Assembly: GCF_904846715.1 (NCBI RefSeq)
Contig: NZ_CAJHBU010000004.1
Coordinates: 62,001 to 126,000, forward strand
DNA length: 64,000 nt
Direction of reading: 5' to 3'
Origin: Psychrobacter vallis
GTDB taxonomy: Bacteria; Pseudomonadota; Gammaproteobacteria; Pseudomonadales; Moraxellaceae
Position numbers and translations under genes: made by a program. Under the pieces are notes generated by a model, which worked only from the letters and a program-made list of their open reading frames with translations, was not told the origin of the DNA and made no database searches. Positions 49,495 through 58,792 of this stretch are shown here, one piece after another (the stretch's first letter is position 1; every line of letters starts with the position of its first letter).

Positions 49495-50751
49495 ATGTAT
49501 CAACCGATATCAATTGTTAATGTTTACTATCGAGGCTTTGGTGCAAAGCGTCTTATCGGTAAATTAACGATGGATGGACGACGCCCTACCTTTGGCTATG
49601 ATGCAGCGTGGCTGGCTGATGGACTGGAGCTGTCACCCATTGAGATGCCATTACGAGCAGCACCGTATTATGGTACTCATGCGTCGAGCCATTACTTATG
49701 CGGATTATTATCGGATAGCTTGCCCGATGGCTGGGGTATGCTACTCATGGATAGATTTTTTCGCAAATTTATGGACAGCTCTGCACAACAAGTGAGTGTT
49801 TTGGATCGTTTGGCTTATATTGGCGATTCTGCAATGGGCGCACTTAGCTTTGAGCCTGAGCACGATTTATCTGACACTATTGATACAGGTGAGCTGACTT
49901 TAGCCAAACTGGCGGCTGCCAATCAATCGATTTTATCAGGTCAAGACAGTGATATATTAGCCGAACTTATAGTCATCGGTGGCTCACCACAAGGCGCAAG
50001 ACCAAAAGCGCTGGTTTTATACGATAAATCAAGTGACTTTATTACCACGGATTTAACACGTGACTACTCATCCGCAACGCCATGGCTGATTAAGTTCCCG
50101 GCTCAGTCTGAGCATAAAAGTGTTTGTTTATTAGAATCGCTTTATGCTGATATGGCAAAGCAATCTGGACTAAATATGCCAGCTCATCATTATTTTGATA
50201 TCGGTGAAAAATCTGCAGCCTTTGGAGTTGAACGCTTTGATCGTATCGGTAGTCAACGCGTTCATATACATACATTGGCGGGTTTGTTAGATATCGACTT
50301 TCGAATTCCTTCAATAGATTATTTGCAGTATTTGCGCTGCGTGCGTATGTTGACCCAATCACAAGTTGCCGTAGAGGCAGCCTTTAGACATGCGGTATTT
50401 AATGTCATCTTTAATAATAAAGACGATCATAGCAAGAACTTCTCTTTTATGATGGACGAGACTGGCAGATGGTCGTTATCGCCCGTCTATGATATCGCCT
50501 ATAATTCAGGTATGAATGGTTACCATCAGATGGATGTGGCAGGTGAAGCTCGACATCCCACCCTCTCACACTTACTAAAATTGGCTAAACTTGCTGACAT
50601 TAAGCAAAATAAGGCACAGGCTATTATTGAACAAGTAACATCAGTGGCCAAAGATTTTCTGACAATGATTAACGACCATGATATCGAGAAAGAATTATCA
50701 AATCGGGTCATTCATGATATAGAAGCCAATATCAATCGGATGGCAAGTTGA
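49495..50751 (+). CDS. hipA: HipA-like Ser/Thr kinase toxin
   Basis: 418 aa from the ATG at 49495, four bases after hipB. N-terminal HipA domain with FGYDAAWLADG, ASSHYLCGLLSDSLPDGWGMLLM (described only) and the kinase core with LGGSPQGARPKA-like loop IVIGGSPQGARPKALV (~160-175), WLIKFPAQSEHKSV (~200-213), and FNNKDDHSKNFSFMMD (catalytic loop, ~305-320), SPVYDIAYN (metal-binding DxxY-type). HipA kinases phosphorylate aminoacyl-tRNA synthetases and can cause growth arrest. Its place by the second att-like repeat suggests it stabilises the island. Confidence 0.9.
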   Translation: MYQPISIVNVYYRGFGAKRLIGKLTMDGRRPTFGYDAAWLADGLELSPIEMPLRAAPYYGTHASSHYLCGLLSDSLPDGWGMLLMDRFFRKFMDSSAQQVSVLDRLAYIGDSAMGALSFEPEHDLSDTIDTGELTLAKLAAANQSILSGQDSDILAELIVIGGSPQGARPKALVLYDKSSDFITTDLTRDYSSATPWLIKFPAQSEHKSVCLLESLYADMAKQSGLNMPAHHYFDIGEKSAAFGVERFDRIGSQRVHIHTLAGLLDIDFRIPSIDYLQYLRCVRMLTQSQVAVEAAFRHAVFNVIFNNKDDHSKNFSFMMDETGRWSLSPVYDIAYNSGMNGYHQMDVAGEARHPTLSHLLKLAKLADIKQNKAQAIIEQVTSVAKDFLTMINDHDIEKELSNRVIHDIEANINRMAS

Positions 50752-50846
50752 TAGTGCTATACAAGTTGTTAAATTTGTTGTTAAAAATAATATGTACAGC
50801 CCTAAAACCCTTACATTAAAACACTTCTAATAAGTTATTCTTTGCG

Positions 50847-50860
50847 TGGTGGGCGCACCA
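50847..50860 (+). other. Putative attachment site: tRNA 3'-end-like sequence, copy 2
   Basis: The same TGGTGGGCGCACCA as at 25897-25910, 24,950 bases away. It is followed 25 bases later by a strong terminator, as a tRNA gene end often is. Together the copies frame the nitrate block. The neighbouring part of 50752-51429 contains the terminator, one small minus-strand ORF, and the zinc control region. Confidence 0.45.
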
Positions 50861-50884
50861 TCAAACATTACGATAGTTACCGAT

Positions 50885-50919
50885 AAACCCTTGTAAGCCA
50901 CGCGCTGCAAGGGTTTTTT
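50885..50919 (+). terminator. Terminator downstream of the tRNA-end-like sequence
   Basis: AACCCTTG (50886-50893) and CAAGGGTT (50908-50915) form a stem with a 14-base loop and a T-run. It could once have ended the tRNA transcript. Confidence 0.7.
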
Positions 50920-51043
50920 ATTTTTATTCTCAGTAAGGCGTGATTTTAGCGTATTGATACTATTTAACATGCGCCCTACAAGCCAGCGCCTTTTGATCGG
51001 CAATTGGAATAACGCCAAAGTGTGCTGCAAGTCTTAGGTTGTT

Positions 51044-51193
51044 TTAAGTGCGGCCACCAATGAGGCGTTGCACTGCCGTACTATTTTCCAGAAACCCCAT
51101 CATGTCCGAATAGGGCTCAGGAGCGACAGACGCCAAAAAATTTTGAATAAGATAAGCGATACCAGTTTCTACGTTCTGATTATAGTATTCCAT
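51044..51193 (-). CDS. Small ORF or gene remnant, 49 aa
   Basis: ATG at 51193 with AAGG 6 bases ahead. The product begins MEYYNQNVETGIAYLIQNFL and ends GGRT at TAA 51046-51044. The frame stays open for 28 more codons after the stop (LAAHFGVIPIADQ), which hints at a decayed longer gene. I do not recognise it. Confidence 0.35.
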   Translation of the reverse strand: MEYYNQNVETGIAYLIQNFLASVAPEPYSDMMGFLENSTAVQRLIGGRT

Positions 51194-51305
51194 CAAAAAC
51201 CTTATCAATAAATAGTATTTTGCATAACCTTATTTATCTGAGCATGCCTCACCCATTACAAGTAACCTCAATATAAGTTGAGTCCATCAAAGAAGTTTTT
51301 TCTTA

Positions 51306-51337
51306 CCAAAATATAAAGATTCCTTCCAAAATATAAA
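51306..51337. repeat. Two 12-bp direct repeats before znuD
   Basis: CCAAAATATAAA occurs at 51306-51317 and 51326-51337, spaced 20 bases, two DNA turns. It lies just upstream of the Zur-box-like palindrome. Confidence 0.5.
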
Positions 51338-51356
51338 TTATATGTATACTTAGGTA

Positions 51357-51373
51357 ATGTTATATTATAACAT
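51357..51373. promoter_or_regulatory. Zur-box-like palindrome
   Basis: ATGTTATA-T-TATAACAT is a perfect inverted repeat and matches the GTTATAnTATAAC core of gammaproteobacterial Zur sites. It lies 57 bases before the znuD-like ATG. Zinc-loaded Zur bound here would repress the receptor and the following lipoprotein gene. The palindrome is seen; the Zur link is from known consensus. Confidence 0.8.
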
Positions 51374-51429
51374 AACAATTAATCCTATTATTGATTTGCA
51401 TTCACCTAACTTTTAATTTTGGTACTCTC

Positions 51430-53778
51430 ATGTCTAAAAATTTTCATATCAATAGGTTAAAAGAGCATTATTACGCTCCTATTTCTTCCTTTAACTTCAG
51501 TGTTAAACAAGCTACAGTTATATTTTCAGTAGCTGCTGCTCTAGGTATGGCAAGCCTACCCGTCATGGCGGCAGAAACTCAGTTAAAAGACACTGAGCTT
51601 ACGATATCTATTGATAATGGGTTATCCGATATGACGGTGCCCTCAACCACTTTAGACACGATTATTGTTACCTCAAACCCTTTACTCCCACAAGCAAACG
51701 AGATGGCGACAGCAACCAGCATTGTTACTGGTGAGGCGCTAGATTCTCAAGTCAACAGTACGCTTGGTGATGCATTGGCAAACGAGGTAGGCGTATCTAC
51801 CGACAGTTTTGGACAAGGCGCGAGTCGACCAATTATTCGCGGACAGAGTGCACCACGTGTTCAGGTGATGCAAAATGGCTTGACGGTTCAAGATGCATCA
51901 CAGATTTCTCCAGACCATCAAATATCTGTACCTATATTGGGTGCCAGACAAATTGAGGTTATCAAAGGTACATCGGCGTTGATGTACGGTGGCGGTGCTA
52001 TAGGCGGGGTGGTCAATATTGTTGACAACACCATTCCAAACCAATCGTCTCAGAAAAACCTGAATGGTAGAGTGTCGCTAATCGGTCAACAAGCCACCGA
52101 TGGTTATCTTGGTTATGCGGAGCTTAATGGCGGTATTGGTGATAATTGGCTTTGGAGTGGACGTTATCAAAAGACGGACAAAGGCAATATTCAAGTACCT
52201 CATTGGGACACGGATGAGATTAGCAACAGTTGGTATACCCAAGAGAATGGCAGTATTGGGTTGTCGTATGTGACTGATTTGGGGTATATCGGCGGCTCGT
52301 ACCAACGTCAGTCCTCAGAATATGGTCTGCCATTCCATGTTCATAGCGAGTGCTCGCCTAACAGCAACAATCCCAATAGTCTTAGCTGCGCAGGTGAGCA
52401 CGACCATGAACATGACCACGATCATGGTGAAGCGCCTTATGTGGATTTGACTTCAGACGTCTATCAGCTCTATGCCGAGCGGCAAATACCTATGATTGGA
52501 GTTGATAATATCAATGCCAAGATTAGTTATACGGATTATCGCCATGATGAGATAGATGAAGGCGTGGCTGGCACTACTTTCAAAAATAGGGCCATCAGTG
52601 CGCGTACCCAAGCAACGCATGCAACTCATAAAACGGGCAATTTAGGTTTTATGAAAGGGGTGGTTGGCATAGATTATACCAATAGCGAGTTTTCAGCGGT
52701 AGGACTAGAAGGTTACCTTCCAAAAACGGATCGTACTCAAGTGGGACTATTTTTTATTGAGCGACTCACGCCAAATTACCTTGGTGCAAAAATAGAAAAT
52801 GTCGATAAGTTCGCCGACAATACGTTTTCATCAGCTGATGAACATGCGGGGCACAATCACGGTGGTCATGCGGACACTACTGATGAAAGCACTAACACCA
52901 ATGCCATCGTAAGCAAACAAGGAAGAAGTCCTTGGTATATTGAATTTGGCGGTCGTCAAGATTTCCAAAACCTGACCGATACCGAAAACAACATCGACAA
53001 AGCACATACTGGTACTTCTGTCAGCTTAGAAGGGGGTAAGTACCTTACGCCCAACACACAACTGTCTGCAAGAATAAGTCATTCTGAAAGACTGCCCTCC
53101 TCACAAGAGTTGTTCTCTAATGGTGCCCATCTAGCGACCAATACTTGGGAGCGCGGTAATGGCCAGTTAAAAGAAGAGTCCACTAATAGTGTAGAACTTA
53201 CATTACGCTTTGACAATGGCGATAGCTTTGAGACCAGTATTTCTGCTTTTTATAATGACAGCAAAGACTATATCTACGCTAAAACGCAAGATGTCGTTAC
53301 AGAAGGAGAGTCAGCAGGTTTTAGATTGGTTGACTACGTTCAAAGCGACGCAAAACATTATGGTGGTGAAATTCAATCCCGCTACTATCTTAACAATAAC
53401 ATCAGTATCGGTAGCTTTGCTGACATCGCATTAATAACGCTAGACAGTAATAATCTCACCAGTAAATATGCACCAAGATTGGTCGCGCCTCGCATTGGTG
53501 GTGACATTACGACTCAATTTGGTCAGTTCGATTTGGTAGTTTCTGGATATCACCGTTTTGAGCAAGACCATATTGCTGACTTTGAAACCAACACGCCCAG
53601 TTATAACATGATTGACGCCAAGCTTGTCTATCACAGTCCTAGCGCTTATGACTATACCGCCTTTCTCGAAGTTAATAACCTTTTAAACGAGCTGGCATAT
53701 AACCATGCGTCTTATTTGGTTGAACATGTACCTATGCCAGAGCGTTCGTTAAATGCTGGAGTGACCTATCGTTTTTAA
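51430..53778 (+). CDS. znuD: ZnuD-like TonB-dependent zinc receptor
   Basis: 782 aa from the ATG at 51430; an upstream TTG at 51391 lies beside the Zur site and is unlikely. N-terminal signal region (SVAAALGMASLPVMAA), then a plug domain: TLDTIIVTSNPL (TonB-box-like and plug start), LGDALANEVGVSTDSFGQGASRPIIRG (described only) and EVIKGTSALMYGGGAIGGVVN. The barrel follows, ending in aromatic F. Two His-rich loops: SCAGEHDHEHDHDHGEAPY and DEHAGHNHGGHADTTDE (~470-490), typical of zinc capture. It imports zinc across the outer membrane with TonB-ExbBD. Confidence 0.9.
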   Translation: MSKNFHINRLKEHYYAPISSFNFSVKQATVIFSVAAALGMASLPVMAAETQLKDTELTISIDNGLSDMTVPSTTLDTIIVTSNPLLPQANEMATATSIVTGEALDSQVNSTLGDALANEVGVSTDSFGQGASRPIIRGQSAPRVQVMQNGLTVQDASQISPDHQISVPILGARQIEVIKGTSALMYGGGAIGGVVNIVDNTIPNQSSQKNLNGRVSLIGQQATDGYLGYAELNGGIGDNWLWSGRYQKTDKGNIQVPHWDTDEISNSWYTQENGSIGLSYVTDLGYIGGSYQRQSSEYGLPFHVHSECSPNSNNPNSLSCAGEHDHEHDHDHGEAPYVDLTSDVYQLYAERQIPMIGVDNINAKISYTDYRHDEIDEGVAGTTFKNRAISARTQATHATHKTGNLGFMKGVVGIDYTNSEFSAVGLEGYLPKTDRTQVGLFFIERLTPNYLGAKIENVDKFADNTFSSADEHAGHNHGGHADTTDESTNTNAIVSKQGRSPWYIEFGGRQDFQNLTDTENNIDKAHTGTSVSLEGGKYLTPNTQLSARISHSERLPSSQELFSNGAHLATNTWERGNGQLKEESTNSVELTLRFDNGDSFETSISAFYNDSKDYIYAKTQDVVTEGESAGFRLVDYVQSDAKHYGGEIQSRYYLNNNISIGSFADIALITLDSNNLTSKYAPRLVAPRIGGDITTQFGQFDLVVSGYHRFEQDHIADFETNTPSYNMIDAKLVYHSPSAYDYTAFLEVNNLLNELAYNHASYLVEHVPMPERSLNAGVTYRF

Positions 53779-53858
53779 CCATCAGTCATCTAAATATTGG
53801 CTTTTCTGACTTTTTAATAGCAACTAGTAAAAATAATACCCATGAATGGAGCACCTTT

Positions 53859-55277
53859 ATGATTCAGTTTCACCCATTAAGTAAATCTATTGCGCTAGCT
53901 TTATCTACCTTACTAACGGTTACAGCGCTTAGCGGTTGTGGCTCAGATGATGATCGCAAAACACCAACAACGCAACCAGACCATGACCACGATCATGACG
54001 AAGAAGACCATGACCATGACGAAGAGTCAGAGGTAACCGCTGAGCTGAGACAAGGGCGGATACTCATTACCGAAAAAGACAGTAATAAAGCTTATGTCTA
54101 TAGTCTTGCTCAAAACAAAGTTATTCAAAATTTGGACTTAACAGGTCAAGCTGATGCACTACAAACCAGTCCAAGTGGTAATTATGTGCTGGTACTCGAC
54201 CGTACTAATCAAGGGGTAAACTTTTATCATAGCGGGCTAGAAATTGAAGACCATGGCGACCACGACCATCCTTATGCTCGAGACGTCAGTAAGATGCCAC
54301 TACAGTTAAATTATACCCGTCCCGTACATTATCAAACGTATGGCGAACAAGCTGGATTGTTTTTTGATGGCTTGGGTGCGGCAGGTAATCCAATAGAGAA
54401 CCCTGCACAGGCGGCTGGATTTGCCCTAGTAACGGATAAAGACATTGCAAATGGCAAACTTCCTTATCAAAAATTAAATACTAACATGCATGGTACAGCA
54501 GAGCCTCGCGGGAACTATGTTATCAGTACAGGACGTTATGATACGGTGGGTAGTGCGCTCGCTGATACAATCAGTGTCTTTGAACTTCACAATGACCACT
54601 ATCATTTAAACCAGACGTTTGATACCAAATGTCAGGGTCTTCATGGCAGTGGTAGTGTCACTGACTATAGTATTTTCGCTTGTAGTGACGGTATTTTGAG
54701 CGTCAAGCAAGCTGGTGATGCATTTAGTGCTGAAAAAATTACTTATCCTGTCAGCTTGACCAATAGCCAATGCATAAATGAAGATGGTAGCAGTAGCCCT
54801 GCTCGAATCGGTTCGTTTGTAACCAACCATCATCACAACTATTTGGTTGGCACTGCCTGTGGTCAGCCGTACCGTATTGATCCTGTTAGTAAAAATATTG
54901 CTCCTATTGTTTGGACGACGAATAACAGTCGCCGAGTCGTTAGCTATGATTTTGATGCTCATGGTGAGCATTTAATGCTACTTGACGATGCAGGAACCTT
55001 GCATCTGCTTGATGTGACACAGAACTATAAACAAGTAGCCGCATTAAACATTATTCCGGATGGAATCAAAAACTATAGTCATGGCGGCCCATCTTTGATC
55101 GTTAACCCAAATACTGAGATGGTTTATGTGATGGACAGCGAAAATAAGCAAATCATCGCAATCAATCCTGACGCTAAAAAAATTGAGTCGAAGCTGAAAT
55201 TGACCTTTGCACCATCGCAGCTGGCTTGGTTCGGGGTAAAAACTGAACACGATGATGAGCATCACCATGAATCATAA
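53859..55277 (+). CDS. AztD-like His-rich zinc-binding lipoprotein
   Basis: 472 aa. Signal peptide with lipobox LSGC (Cys ~29), so it is lipid-anchored. Then a His/Asp/Glu-rich stretch (HDHDHDEEDHDHDEESE, ~44-60). The rest (~65-455) is a repeat-rich beta-propeller: ILITEKDSNKAYVYSL, LQTSPSGNYVLVLDR, HGTAEPRGNYVISTGRYD and YSHGGPSLIVNPNTEMVYVMDS. A His-rich end (EHDDEHHHES) closes it. AztD is a periplasmic zinc chaperone with this layout. It follows znuD at 80 bases and probably hands zinc onward. Name is by likeness. Confidence 0.78.
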   Translation: MIQFHPLSKSIALALSTLLTVTALSGCGSDDDRKTPTTQPDHDHDHDEEDHDHDEESEVTAELRQGRILITEKDSNKAYVYSLAQNKVIQNLDLTGQADALQTSPSGNYVLVLDRTNQGVNFYHSGLEIEDHGDHDHPYARDVSKMPLQLNYTRPVHYQTYGEQAGLFFDGLGAAGNPIENPAQAAGFALVTDKDIANGKLPYQKLNTNMHGTAEPRGNYVISTGRYDTVGSALADTISVFELHNDHYHLNQTFDTKCQGLHGSGSVTDYSIFACSDGILSVKQAGDAFSAEKITYPVSLTNSQCINEDGSSSPARIGSFVTNHHHNYLVGTACGQPYRIDPVSKNIAPIVWTTNNSRRVVSYDFDAHGEHLMLLDDAGTLHLLDVTQNYKQVAALNIIPDGIKNYSHGGPSLIVNPNTEMVYVMDSENKQIIAINPDAKKIESKLKLTFAPSQLAWFGVKTEHDDEHHHES

Positions 55278-55429
55278 TCGACTCTTTATAAAAGCCTAAA
55301 TATTTTAGACTGAACTACTTGTCGCATTCTATCTTAATATGAATTAATAAACCTTGTCGTACCCTTATTTTGAGGGTATCCGCTAACACCTTAAAACGGC
55401 AATACCCATCCATGTTAACGTCCAAATAA

Positions 55430-55458
55430 TTGACAGCAAGGGTCAGATTATATACCAT
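55430..55458 (+). promoter_or_regulatory. Promoter for pqqA
   Basis: TTGACA (55430-55435), 17 bases and TACCAT (55453-55458) form a sigma-70-like promoter 50 bases before pqqA. The upstream 55278-55429 stretch has nothing else that I see. Confidence 0.55.
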
Positions 55459-55508
55459 TGAAGACTCACCTTACTTATTAAGCAATAAGATCCTATAGGA
55501 GTAACTCC

Positions 55509-55583
55509 ATGAAATGGACTAAACCCGCTTTTGAAGACATCCGTATTGGTTTCGAAGTTACTATGTATTTCGAAGCTCGTTAA
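55509..55583 (+). CDS. pqqA: PqqA, precursor peptide of PQQ
   Basis: 24 aa: [20 protein letters not shown] then FEAR. Glu16 and Tyr20 (in EVTMY) are the residues that PqqE links to build the PQQ core. AGGAG is 7 bases before the ATG. The gene is too short for gene finders. A hairpin follows (55609), so pqqA may be made in larger amounts than pqqBCDE. Confidence 0.95.
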   Translation: MKWTKPAFEDIRIGFEVTMYFEAR

Positions 55584-55608
55584 AATTTAATAAATTTAAA
55601 TACATTAG

Positions 55609-55640
55609 AAGCCCTAGATGATTAGGGCTTTTATTTTTTT
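55609..55640 (+). terminator. Attenuator-like terminator between pqqA and pqqB
   Basis: AAGCCCTA (55609-55616) and TAGGGCTT (55623-55630) form a perfect stem followed by a T-rich run. Partial stop here would keep PqqA far above the enzymes. Confidence 0.75.
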
Positions 55641-55654
55641 GGAAATATTGATTT

Positions 55655-56566
55655 ATGTATATTCATGTTTTGGGCTCAGCGGCTGGTGGTGGTTTTCCAC
55701 AGTGGAATTGCAACTGCCATAATTGTCATGGCGTTCGTCAAGGGACGATTGACGCAAAGACTCGTACCCAATCTTCGATCGCCATATCAGAGAATGGAAT
55801 CGATTGGATTTTATTCAACGCGTCACCAGATATTCGCCAGCAATTATTTGAATTTAAGGCGGCACAGCCAGCGCGCCAACTGAGAGACACAGGCATCACG
55901 AATGTGGTGTTGATGGACAGTCAACTTGACCATACGACGGGGCTATTAACCCTGCGCGAAGGTTGTCCGATTCCTGTGTGGTGTACTGATATGGTCTATC
56001 AAGATCTTACGACAGGATTTCCTATTTTCAATATGTTGAAACACTGGAATGGTGGCCTTCAATATCATCAAATTGATCCGAAACAAACCTTTAACATTGA
56101 AGGCTTTAGCAATTTAGAACTGACGCCTTTGGTGATTAGAAGCTCGGCACCACCCTACTCGCCACATCGTAATGATCCCCATGATGGTGACAACATTGCC
56201 CTGATTGTGAAAGATTTAAAAACAAAAAAACAGCTCTTTTATGCGCCAGGGTTGGGTAAGATTGATGATGACATTATGCAGATTATGAAAGCATCTGATT
56301 GCGTCATGATTGATGGCACGCTATGGACTGACAATGAGATGCAAGAATGCGGTGTCGGTACAAAAACCGGTCAAGACATGGGGCATTTACATATTAGTGG
56401 CGAAGACGGCTCACTGCATTATTTAGATCAACTCGAAAATACTCGCAAAATATTAATCCACATTAATAACACCAACCCAATATTGAATGAGCAATCTGAA
56501 CAGGCGGCTCAATTAAAACAACACGGTGTCGAAGTGGCGTTTGATGGCATGCAGATCGAACTGTAA
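55655..56566 (+). CDS. pqqB: PqqB, metallo-hydrolase of PQQ synthesis
   Basis: 303 aa. A metallo-beta-lactamase-type fold with an N-terminal zinc knuckle ([10 protein letters not shown], ~16-25), [11 protein letters not shown] in place of the usual HxHxDH, and the conserved [20 protein letters not shown] (described only) and [11 protein letters not shown]. It is thought to hydroxylate the PqqE/D intermediate. Standard length. It starts the second part of the operon after the attenuator. Confidence 0.95.
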   Translation: MYIHVLGSAAGGGFPQWNCNCHNCHGVRQGTIDAKTRTQSSIAISENGIDWILFNASPDIRQQLFEFKAAQPARQLRDTGITNVVLMDSQLDHTTGLLTLREGCPIPVWCTDMVYQDLTTGFPIFNMLKHWNGGLQYHQIDPKQTFNIEGFSNLELTPLVIRSSAPPYSPHRNDPHDGDNIALIVKDLKTKKQLFYAPGLGKIDDDIMQIMKASDCVMIDGTLWTDNEMQECGVGTKTGQDMGHLHISGEDGSLHYLDQLENTRKILIHINNTNPILNEQSEQAAQLKQHGVEVAFDGMQIEL

Positions 56567-56587
56567 GGCAAAGACAAGGTGAAGACG

Positions 56588-57346
56588 ATGCAAGAAGAAA
56601 AAACAGCACTTAGCGCAGAAGCGTTTGAACAAGCGATTATGGCTAAAGGTCAGTATTACCATATATACCATCCCTTTCATATCATGATGCATGAAGGACA
56701 GGCGACGCAGCAGCAGATCCAAGCATGGGTCGCCAACCGATTTTATTATCAAATAAACATCCCATTAAAAGATGCGGCAATTATGGCAAATTGCCCCGAT
56801 CAGCGTGTGCGTCAAGAGTGGATTCAGCGCATGATTGATCAAGATGGCGTGTATCCTGATGGTGGTGGCCGCGAAGCATGGTTAAGTCTAGCAGAAGCGG
56901 TTGGTCTTAGCCGCGAGCAAGTGATTTCTGAGGAGTTGGTGTTACCGGGCGTGCGTTTTGCCGTCGATGCTTACGTGAATTTTGCGCGTCGTACCTCATG
57001 GCGTGAAGCCGCTAGTAGCTCACTGACAGAGCTATTTGCCCCGCAGATCCATCAGTCGCGCTTAGAGTCTTGGCCAAAACATTATCCTTGGATTAAAGAA
57101 GAAGGGTATACTTATTTCCGTTCACGCCTAAGTCAAGCCCGCCGCGATGTTGAGCATGGTCTGACCATCACCTTAGATTCATTCAAAACAGTTGAGCAGC
57201 AAGAGCGTATGCTCGAGATCCTACAATTCAAACTGGATATTTTGTGGACGATATTGGATTCCTTGAGCTTGGCCTATGTCCATAACCAAGCACCTTACCA
57301 AAGTGTCACGTCTGACCATGTCTGGCATAAAGGATTGTTCAGATGA
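56588..57346 (+). CDS. pqqC: PqqC, last-step oxidase of PQQ synthesis
   Basis: 252 aa from the ATG at 56588, with AAGGTG 6-7 bases ahead; a GTG at 56579 is in frame. An all-helical fold of the TenA/PqqC type: [39 protein letters not shown] (described only), [10 protein letters not shown], and [10 protein letters not shown]. It performs the final cyclisation and eight-electron oxidation to PQQ. It ends with an ATGA overlap into pqqD. Confidence 0.95.
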   Translation: MQEEKTALSAEAFEQAIMAKGQYYHIYHPFHIMMHEGQATQQQIQAWVANRFYYQINIPLKDAAIMANCPDQRVRQEWIQRMIDQDGVYPDGGGREAWLSLAEAVGLSREQVISEELVLPGVRFAVDAYVNFARRTSWREAASSSLTELFAPQIHQSRLESWPKHYPWIKEEGYTYFRSRLSQARRDVEHGLTITLDSFKTVEQQERMLEILQFKLDILWTILDSLSLAYVHNQAPYQSVTSDHVWHKGLFR

Positions 57347-57627
57347 GTATACCCGATTTAGATCACGCCATCGTACCAGTATGGCGTCATGGTTATCGCT
57401 TTCAGTTTGAGCCGGCTCAGAATGCCTATGTCTTACTGTACCCTGAAGGGATGATCAAATTAAATGACAGTGCCAGCGTTATCGGTCAGCATATTGATGG
57501 TCAGGCGTCCATTGCTGATATTATTAAAAAGGTGAAAGCCATGTTTGGAGATATTCCTGAGATTGAGCAAGACATTATCGAATATATGTTGGTGGCTCAA
57601 CGTGAACATTGGATTGACTTAGTATGA
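57343..57627 (+). CDS. pqqD: PqqD, peptide chaperone
   Basis: 94 aa. A RiPP recognition domain: [31 protein letters not shown] (described only), then [14 protein letters not shown] turn and a helix ([20 protein letters not shown]). It binds PqqA and presents it to PqqE. Both junctions overlap as ATGA, so PqqC, PqqD and PqqE are made together. Confidence 0.95.
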   Translation: MSIPDLDHAIVPVWRHGYRFQFEPAQNAYVLLYPEGMIKLNDSASVIGQHIDGQASIADIIKKVKAMFGDIPEIEQDIIEYMLVAQREHWIDLV

Positions 57628-58790
57628 CTGCGCCAGTAGGACTTCCGTTATGGCTACTTGCGGAGCTTACCTATCGTTGCCCCCTGCAATGCCCATATTG
57701 TTCCAACCCCATTGATTATGCCCAGTATAAGCAGGAGCTGACGACGCAAGAATGGTTTGATGTATTTGATCAGGCACGGCAAATGGGCGCGGTGCAGCTT
57801 GGGTTTTCTGGCGGTGAACCCCTCGTTCGTCAAGATTTGGAAGAATTAGTCGCTTATGCGCATAAGCAAGGTTTTTATACCAACTTGATCACCTCAGGTA
57901 TGGGACTTACTGAGGCTAGAATCACGAGTCTAAAAGAAGCAGGCCTACAGCATATCCAGATCAGTTTCCAAGCCAGTGATCCAACGGTTAACAATGCCTT
58001 GGCTGGCTCAAAACATGCTTTTGAACAAAAGTATGAGATGTCGCGTTTGGTCAAGCAGTATGACTACCCAATGGTGCTCAACTTTGTCATCCATCGGCAG
58101 AATATTGATCAGATTGATCAGATTATTGAGCTGTGCTTGGAGCTTGAAGCCGATACCGTTGAGCTTGCTATTTGCCAGTTTTATGGTTGGGCTTTTGAAA
58201 ACATCGAGGGTCTATTACCGACCAAAGAACAAGTAGTCAGAGCCGAACGCATTACCAATGAATATCGTCAGAAAATTGAAGAACTAAACATCAAATGCAA
58301 ACTCATTTTTGTGGTGCCTGATTATTACGAAGAACGTCCAAAACCCTGTATGGACGGTTGGGGCAAGATTTTCTTGACCGTCGCGCCTGATGGTACAGCC
58401 CTACCTTGCCATGCCGCCAGACAATTACCAATACAGTTTCCTAATGTACGAGACACTCCGCTAAAAAGCATCTGGTATGACTCTGACAGCTTCAATCAGT
58501 TCCGCGGTGACGACTGGATGCCAGACATGTGCCAAAGTTGTCCAGACAAAGAGCGCGATTACGGCGGCTGTCGTTGCCAAGCCTTTATGCTGACTGGAGA
58601 CGCTAAAAATGCCGATCCTGTGTGTGGCAAATCGCCTTATCATTACCTGATTGAGGAAGCGCGTATAAACAGTGAAACGCCGGTTCCTTTTGAAGAGTTG
58701 CGCTTTCGCAATCCAAAAAATTCCAAGCTGCTAAATGATAAACAAGTGGTTCAAGAACAATTGATTCCTACTCGTACGGTAATGGATTAA
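57624..58790 (+). CDS. pqqE: PqqE, radical SAM enzyme linking Glu and Tyr of PqqA
   Basis: 388 aa. Radical SAM motif CPLQCPYC (~19-26), [12 protein letters not shown] (SAM-binding GGE, ~57-68), and a SPASM end with auxiliary-cluster Cys: [18 protein letters not shown] and [17 protein letters not shown] (~308-324). It makes the carbon-carbon bond between Glu16 and Tyr20 of PqqA. The start overlaps the pqqD stop (ATGA). Length is as usual. Confidence 0.96.
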   Translation: MTAPVGLPLWLLAELTYRCPLQCPYCSNPIDYAQYKQELTTQEWFDVFDQARQMGAVQLGFSGGEPLVRQDLEELVAYAHKQGFYTNLITSGMGLTEARITSLKEAGLQHIQISFQASDPTVNNALAGSKHAFEQKYEMSRLVKQYDYPMVLNFVIHRQNIDQIDQIIELCLELEADTVELAICQFYGWAFENIEGLLPTKEQVVRAERITNEYRQKIEELNIKCKLIFVVPDYYEERPKPCMDGWGKIFLTVAPDGTALPCHAARQLPIQFPNVRDTPLKSIWYDSDSFNQFRGDDWMPDMCQSCPDKERDYGGCRCQAFMLTGDAKNADPVCGKSPYHYLIEEARINSETPVPFEELRFRNPKNSKLLNDKQVVQEQLIPTRTVMD

Positions 58791-58792
58791 AC

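Noticed and set aside
50827-51030. 67-codon minus-strand frame
   Set aside because: It runs over the tRNA-end-like repeat and the terminator; such frames arise from translating tRNA ends.
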